Shown: piece after piece, positions 57,801-64,000 of the stretch
How positions within the stretch are numbered: the stretch's first letter is position 1
Layout of the letters: each line of letters begins with the position of its first letter
Assembly (NCBI GenBank): GCA_019054805.1
Contig: JAHQIY010000024.1
Coordinates: 930,001-994,000, forward strand
Direction of reading: 5' to 3'
From: Brachionus manjavacas
Lineage: Eukaryota > Rotifera > Eurotatoria > Ploima > Brachionidae
DNA length: 64,000 nucleotides
The notes under the pieces: generated by a model
Database searches by the model: none
What the model saw: only the letters and a program-made list of their open reading frames with translations
What the model was told of the DNA's origin: nothing
Program-made: the position numbers and the translations under genes

Positions 57801-60800
57801 TGAGCATTAGCTTTTTGAAGCGAAGCAATGGTTTTTTTTACATTTGAGTCCTCATTTGGCTTGAACGCGTTGACAACTTTGCTGCCATCAGGTTGATATG
57901 TGACCGAGCTGAGAACAGGCTTATTCTCGTGGAACTTGGCTCGTTTTTCAGCCGCCTTCTTGGCAATCAGCTCTCCGAAATCACTGCTAGATCTCGGATC
58001 GATCAGCTGATATGTGTTGACGAGGTTTTTGACAGTTGTTTTGAGAGTTGTCGGCTTGGTTGATTCTATTGTTGTTGTTGTTGTTTGTGGTGGTAGTAAT
58101 GGAGGTAGAGGTGGTGGTGGCGGTGGAGGCGGCGAACAAACTCGCTCAGGCGCTGGACCATGCTCGTTTAGTTTGTTGAGCGCGCCAGGAGATGGAGGCG
58201 GCGGAAATGACGGAGCCTCGTGCTCAGTCTCTGCTTGCAGCACACTTAACCGTTTCAGTCTATTTTCCAAAGCTTTTTCCAGTTCATTTTTAACATTGGG
58301 CGTCTTGTGAACAATCGAAGCGGGTGTTGTCTTGTCACTTTGTCTTTTTTGATGCTCCAAAGCTGCCTTTTTGATCGCCTCATTGAGTCCCACTGGCGGT
58401 GTATCGGCTATGGCCGTGTCGTAGGCCGAAGAGGCCGATGAGACCGAGGAGGGCGATGACGAGCTTGGCAGCGATGAGTTGAGAGCTGTGAGCACCGATG
58501 TGGTGCGTATTGGAGTTTGTGGCTGCTGTGATTTGTACAACTTGTCGAACATTTGGCGATCGATTTCAATTTGTCTTGAGTGAGCTCCGTCGGACACCGA
58601 AATCGAAATTTTGGCAGTGGGATATCTGAGAAAGAGGTCTTTGCTTGTTTGCAGAAATTCTTGGTCAAATTTTTGAGATTGCAAAAATTGACAATCACTC
58701 TTTTGGATTGTTGAGGTCCGTTTGGCCGAGTTTCTTTGCTTTATTTGTCTTGGCGTGAGAGGCGAAGTGGCATTTTTTGGCGCCATCATTACCAAGTTTG
58801 TTTCTTGGTCGTAATCAACAGGAGGCTCGGCGCCATCCGTTGAATTGTTCAGCACTGGGTCTTGGTCACTTGGCTCGCATTGGTCAATGTTGGGACTGGA
58901 ATAGATGTCCGAGTAGGCCGGCGATAGAGCGAGCATGCTCCTGTTCTTGCTGCAGTGAGTGCGATGCGAAATAGATGGTACAGTGGGCGGCGGCGGTGGC
59001 GGCGGAGGTGGCATATTTGGCGACACAGGATTCACCATCAAATTGGGCACACTAAGAGTTTTGTGATGATAGCTGAGTGGTTCTTTGAAAAGGTCGGCAT
59101 TGTTTATGCCAGGTTTGCGCACAGGAACTCGTGTGCGGATCGATGCAGCATTGGCGTCGTCCGCTAGCAGCTTGGTCTTTAGGACAGAGTCCGGCACAGT
59201 GCAGTCGTATTCAGCTAGAGTCTTGTCCAGTTCGTCTAAAGTAAAAGAAGAGTTTAAATGCAGTTGATGGTTGAAAATATGCGTCTAGAGTTTAAATATT
59301 AGATGAGTTAAGTTGGTTTTTACATGCCATCATGCTTTTTCGTTAGAAAAGTTGCCTAAGCTTTTGGTTAATCTTTGGATTAGTTTTAAATGAGCAAATT
59401 AAAAACGCAAAGGTTAGTCATTTGATTTACACCACCATTTGTTAGAAAATTATTCACAAAGCCAAGGTCTTTAGTAGAAGCCGTGTTAAATCGGAGACTT
59501 AGCAGCATTGAATAGAAATTAATAGGCTTCGAACGGGTGAACACCTATCTATCAGCTACCTGTTCACTGACTTAAATATAAGAATTCCTAGTGATGCAAA
59601 ATGTTAATAAGAAAAAGGATTTTTTTTCTTAATTATTAATGTAAAAAATTAATTTTAAATTATTAATTTTTTTCAATTATCATGTCATTAATGAGAGCAA
59701 ATTTTAACAATATCTTTATAAAATTTTTAAAAATATTCTTAATATTAAAGAGTTCAGTTTAGGATTTAAAATTAAAAATCAAATATTCAATTGTTAATTT
59801 TTTCCTATTTTATTTATCTAATAAATATTTTTTTTCGATATTAAATTGAAATTTGTTTTTTATTTTTAATTTATAAAATAATATATGTGATCATTTTTTT
59901 TAATTTCTTAAAATTAAATATAAATTTCTATTAATCAAATTTTATTTCCCTATACTCATGCCTTAGAGGATTAAAGGACAATTAAAAATTGCTGAATAGA
60001 AAATACAATTAGAAAAAACTGGCAATAAGCTCGAAATTGATATAGAACAAGAAATTACATATTTTTTACCAGTTTCTGGGCTAATAATTTATTTCAGGGT
60101 ATTTATCAAAAAGATAGTTTCATTTTTTCTATAGTTAGTTGCTAATCTTAATTTATTATTTCAAACAAAATTTGCATCACTAGAAAAAAAAATTAATTTC
60201 TATTCAAATTGCTTTTCTCCGACTGAAATTTAGCCAAGCTTGTCAAAAAAGCGATATTTTAAAACACACCTATTTGAGCGAATATACTATTCATGTAGGA
60301 CATGTCATTTTTTTTGACCATGGCAGACATGCTTTTGCATGATATGGTCATGGGTCTTGGCGGGAGCTTACGCTCAGCTGTCGTCATTAAGTCTTTGTGA
60401 TTTATATTTCCTAAATTAATACTTTTTACTCTGACACTTGCATTTTTTACGTCTGACGACAGCGAGGTGCTCGGGTCACGTCTGGGTGGAATGGCTAAAA
60501 AAAATTTTAAAATTTAAATAAGTTTGAATTTTTTGATTTTGTTATTAGGAGTCGTTCTTTCGACAATTTAAATCTAAAAATTTATCATTTTTTCAAGAAT
60601 TTTAATTACAGATATCCCATTTTTTACTAAAACATTTAAACTTTTAAGAAATTTATCATATTTGAATGATTCGAAAAAAATAATAAAATTCAATTATTGA
60701 TTTGTTAAAAACTTATTTTAAAAGAATATAAACTTCAATCGAGTGTTAGAAATTTTTTGAAAAGCTTTATTCAATTTGTTCACCTAATTCTATTTAGGTT

Positions 60801-63453
60801 CAAAACCCGAGAACAAGAATTGCTCCCAAAATAACCGAAAAAAAATTTTTTAATTATGTTTTTAAAATTTATAATTTGTTAAAGTGGAAAAATAAAATTA
60901 TTTTTTTAATTTAAATCAATTACGAATTTGAATTCATGAAATAACTTAACCTGAATTTTTTTTAATTTTTGATTGTTTTTGTTAAATAAATTAGAGAGAA
61001 AATCATTTTATTGTTTATTTGATTATCAACTATTATTAGACATTGAATATCTATTAATAATGTCATTAAAGAATATCTACTAATTATTATAAATCATTAG
61101 ATTAGTTAAACTTTAAAATTTTAAATGAAACTGAAACTTGAATTTGCCAAAATTTGCCATTTTCTAAGTCATCCAAAATCCAAATTTTTATTGAAGAAAA
61201 AATATAATTTTTTTTTATTAATTTCATAAAATGGTTCTGTAGGTGACAAGAAAACAAATAAAATAAAATAAATGAAATAAAAAAAGACTCACGTTTTTTC
61301 TTGTTGGGCAAAGACTTGGATCCGTCATAGAATTCCGACTGCTCTTGGAAAAAATTCCTAGTCGCTATGGTCGAAGTGGCATAGTAGGAGTGGGGCTTGG
61401 ACAAAGAGTCGTGAGCGTACACAGTGTCGGGCGTTTGATAGATCTGATTTGATGCAGTGCCACTGAACGCTTTGGACGTGTACACTTTGAGAGCTAGAGT
61501 GTCGCCGGTTTTCTTGATCAACTTGACACAGTCCAAATGAGTGCTGCAGGTCACGTCCACTCCATTTATCTCGAGGACGAAGTCGAAAGGCTTGAGGCCG
61601 GCCCGGTCCGCATTGCTCTCTTTGTCCACACTCTCCAAAAACTGCATGGCCGGACACTCGAGCGTGGGCTCGAACTTCTCGTCGCTAATCTTGGCACCTC
61701 TGAGCACAAAGCCAAAGCCCCTCTTGCCCCTCTGCAGCACCACGGTCCTGGGCGCGTCCAGCTCCGAATTGCTCATGAGCAAATCGAACAGGCTCTTTCG
61801 CTTCACCAGCGCCAGCTCCTCGACACACTCGGCCTTGAACCATCCGTGAACGCCGCTGGACACGTGCCGACCCTCCCAGTAGCCGGCCTCGCCAACACTC
61901 AACAGCTCGACCACGTCTCCTTTGCTCAGCTCGATTTCGCCCGCGTGCACTGCCCTAAAAGCCTTGGTGCACACAAAAGTCCGGTTGGGTATAGCCGGGT
62001 AGAGGGGCTTGCGCACGCAGGCATAGTTGTGCGAGCCCGTGTCCGACGAAATCGAGCGCGATCGAGAGCCCGACGAACACGACGTCGACTCTTTATTTTG
62101 AAAAGTGTTGCTCGTGTTGCTGGCATTGGCGGTCAAAGCGCTGATGGACGAGTAGTGCGACTGGGTCTCGGTGCTCACGTAAATGCTTCTTCGCTTGGTG
62201 TTGTACACGGGCCGCTCTTTGATCACCACTGTTTGCGATTCTTTGTGAGAGAGGATCAAATCGGCCACAAGTTGATTGCCGGCCATCACTGCCGACTCGT
62301 AAGCGCTCTGGTTGGACAGGTTGCGCTCGTGTTTGGCGCAGCCGCGAAACAGCAGGATGCGGGCGCAGTTGGGTTGGTTGTGGACGGCGCACACGTGCAG
62401 TGGCGTGTTGCCCGAGTTGTTCTTGGCGTTTAGGTCGCAGCCGTAGTAGATCAAGTGGTCGAGGTGGTGGGACAGGCCGAGTTTGCACGCGTGGTGTATC
62501 TCTTGCCAATTGTTGTGGTCGCGGACGCCTAGGAGCGATCCGTTGGAGAGCAAGTGCTCGACGGTGCCGATGGGGCTCGAGTGGAGCACGGCGTAGTAGA
62601 GCGGCGTGAGCGCTTTGTGGTCGATGACGTCGGCAAAGGCGCCCAGCTCCAGCAGTGTCTTGACGGCCTTGTCGTTGCCGACGATGGCTGCGCGGTGCAT
62701 CGGCGTCAACGAGTCACGTGACCGGAAGTCGAGGTGAGCGCCGCCGTTGTACAGTGCCATGATGGTGTGCTTGGGCTCGGCGAGGCCGACCGCAATGCTC
62801 AGCGGCGTTTCGCCGAGGTCCGTGTGAAAGTTGGGGTCAAGGCCTTTGTCCAAGAAGCGGCCGATTTTGTCTGCTTGATTTGTGCGCACCAAATCGACGA
62901 ATTTTTTAAAGTTAGCCTTGACATTCAGCGCCTTGAGCTCTTTCTGGTTGATTTTGACGAATTTGTAGACGCGTTTTTTGTACTTGAATTCGAGATGGGC
63001 CATGGGCCCGTTCAGCGAGTATTCGCGCAGTTTGCGGCAGTCGTCCAGGAATTTGCCCGCTCTGCCCTGGTAGGGCGGCAAGTAGAAGCCGTAGTTGAGG
63101 CCGTCCTTGACCTCTTTGGCCAGTGTGGACAGCACTCGTTGCTTGGCCGCGAACACCGCCTCGTCCAGCTTGAACTTCATCACTTTCTGACGTTTGATAA
63201 TTGATTTAGAAAAAAATGGGAATTTTTTGTTGTTGTTTCAAGTTACCTGTAGGCTTTGGTCATTGATGGAAACGCGGACAAAAATTGTGTCAGTGCTGCT
63301 CTGGTCTGTGGGCTCGAGTTCGTGTTGGTTCAGGGTTTTGATGGAATAGGAGGAGGACGAGCAGGACGACGATAGAGAGGCGTTTTTGGACTGCATTTTG
63401 TTGTCTGCCAAATTCAGATTTATGCTTGTTATTTTGGCCGTCGGTTCATGCAT
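54806..63453 (-). CDS. SHANK: Shank postsynaptic-type scaffold protein, complete, without SAM domain
   Basis: Five exons on the minus strand (63453-63247, 63186-61293, 60494-60270, 59235-57760, 54969-54806) join in phase to 1,321 residues. Shank links receptor complexes to actin. Domains: an N-terminal SPN/Ras-association-like fold (about 50-145; TIFVRVSIND joined to VFAAKQRVLSTLAKEVKDGL), ankyrin repeats (about 162-385), SH3 (about 472-526), PDZ (about 549-639; binding loop GFGF), the conserved PIPPRRDPSTSLSSDV and SMSAMVKK segment in exon 3, and a long Pro-rich region with two polyproline runs. Exon 5 ends ...AAASAQHSLKIK-like, with no SAM domain. Vertebrate and fly Shanks end in SAM. Introns are 60, 798, 1,034 and 2,790 bp. 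Exon 2 is strikingly GC-rich. Confidence 0.92.
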
Positions 63454-63456
63454 AGT

Positions 63457-63471
63457 TTAAAAATATGCCAT
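63457..63471 (-). promoter_or_regulatory. Micro upstream open frame before Shank
   Basis: ATG GCA TAT TTT TAA ends three bases before the Shank ATG at 63453 and directly follows an acceptor-like TTTTTTTGTTCTAG. If a leader exon splices there, ribosomes meet this frame first. Confidence 0.4.
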
Positions 63472-64000
63472 CTAGAACAAAAAAATAGAGAGAAAATTTC
63501 AATTCAATTCGACCTAATTTGTGTTGTGGTCAAGTTAATTGAAATTTGAAATTAGAAAGCGAAAACACGATTTTGAATTTGAAAAATTTTAGCAATGCTG
63601 TTGCAATTTGAAATGAAGCAGCTTTTTTTTCTTTTTTTTTTCTTTTTTTTTTGCTAAAACCAAAGTGACGTGGGTTCTTGTGGGCTAAAGTTAATTAATC
63701 TCCAGATTTTAATTATATAATAAAATATTTAATTTTTTTTTCTAATCAATATGGACCTTATTATTTTAAAAGAAATGAAAATTTTGAATTTTGAATTTTT
63801 TTTCAAATACGCTTTTCAAAATTAATAACCTAAAAATTTTGTTTTATGAAAAATATGTTGTGGTTTTTTTTTGATAATTAAATTCAAAAATGATCAATGA
63901 GGTAAAAAGTGTTCTCTTAATGATACAAATTTTGAATTTTTTTTATCTATTAATTCTCAGAAACACATTTTTGAATCATTAAGTCATTGATAAATGAAAT
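63472..64000. other. Shank upstream flank
   Basis: AT-rich, with long T runs near 63625-63655. No promoter element is clear; an upstream non-coding exon may lie outside the window. Confidence 0.45.

Noticed and set aside
58014-58310. Gly/Val-rich open frame on plus strand
   Set aside because: Antisense of the Shank polyproline tract (CCN codons read as GGN).
61537-62433. 298-codon open frame on the plus strand
   Set aside because: It is the antisense of the GC-rich Shank ankyrin/SH3/PDZ exon. G- and C-ending codons on the sense strand remove stops from the antisense. No domain is seen and the sense strand is clearly coding.
62734-63204. 156-codon open frame on the plus strand
   Set aside because: Same cause: antisense of the first Shank ankyrin repeats and SPN region.
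1-64000. tRNA, rRNA and CRISPR signals
   Set aside because: Scanning by eye for T-loop words (GGTTCGAATCC-type), long rRNA-like GC blocks and regular repeat-spacer arrays found none; a tRNA could still be missed without a tool.

Overview
The window is animal nuclear DNA: strongly AT-rich, with spliced genes that have very short introns (40-116 bp wherever one can be closed by both splice sites and reading phase, apart from three large Shank introns) and metazoan-specific proteins (Shank, cortactin, tetraspanin, SUN, vesicular nucleotide transporter, CBM14 chitin-binding proteins). The AT richness, tiny introns and chitin-binding genes would fit a rotifer such as a monogonont, but a mite or another small invertebrate cannot be excluded. 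I made no database comparison.

Layout. 1-883 is the 3' end of a cortactin gene (+). 884-6350 is a graveyard of transposon relics holding two nested hAT-type non-autonomous elements. 6352-20691 carries three secreted multi-domain CBM14 (peritrophin-A) genes, all on +, separated by repeats. Those repeats include two copies of one LINE in inverted orientation; one copy is flanked by a perfect 67-bp direct repeat. 20692-27200 is a mosaic: a hAT transposase relic, a LINE reverse-transcriptase relic split by a 3-kb Tc1/mariner-like DNA transposon with intact ends, and nested short repeats. 27826-29374 (-) is an SLC17A9-type transporter. 30600-32400 is a CR1-like LINE inserted into a relative of itself. 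33205-35345 (+) is a SUN-domain gene. 35346-42460 is nearly gene-free. 43493-44316 (+) encodes a small protein with two death domains. 45190-48234 is repeats. 49339-50187 (-) is a tetraspanin. 50855-53971 is LINE, hAT and MITE relics. 54806-63453 (-) is a complete Shank gene.

I rebuilt the multi-exon genes by matching GT/AG sites to reading phase and domain continuity. Cortactin, SUN, tetraspanin, Shank, the transporter and the three CBM14 genes all join cleanly without a frameshift. Functionally the genes are mixed: actin and postsynaptic scaffolding (cortactin, Shank, known binding partners in other animals), purinergic vesicle loading, nuclear envelope tethering, death-fold signalling and extracellular chitin matrix. 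Nothing suggests they form one pathway, and I see no operon-like arrangement. The clearest shared design is in the CBM14 trio: the same signal peptide plus dibasic-Gln start, a TATA box 46-58 bp before the ATG, and domains cut by phase-1 introns.

The most informative observations are the datable nested insertions, the long target-site duplication, the TA-flanked transposon, and a Shank that ends without the usual SAM domain. I found no convincing new biological system; the tandem death-domain protein and the CBM14 array are the nearest candidates.
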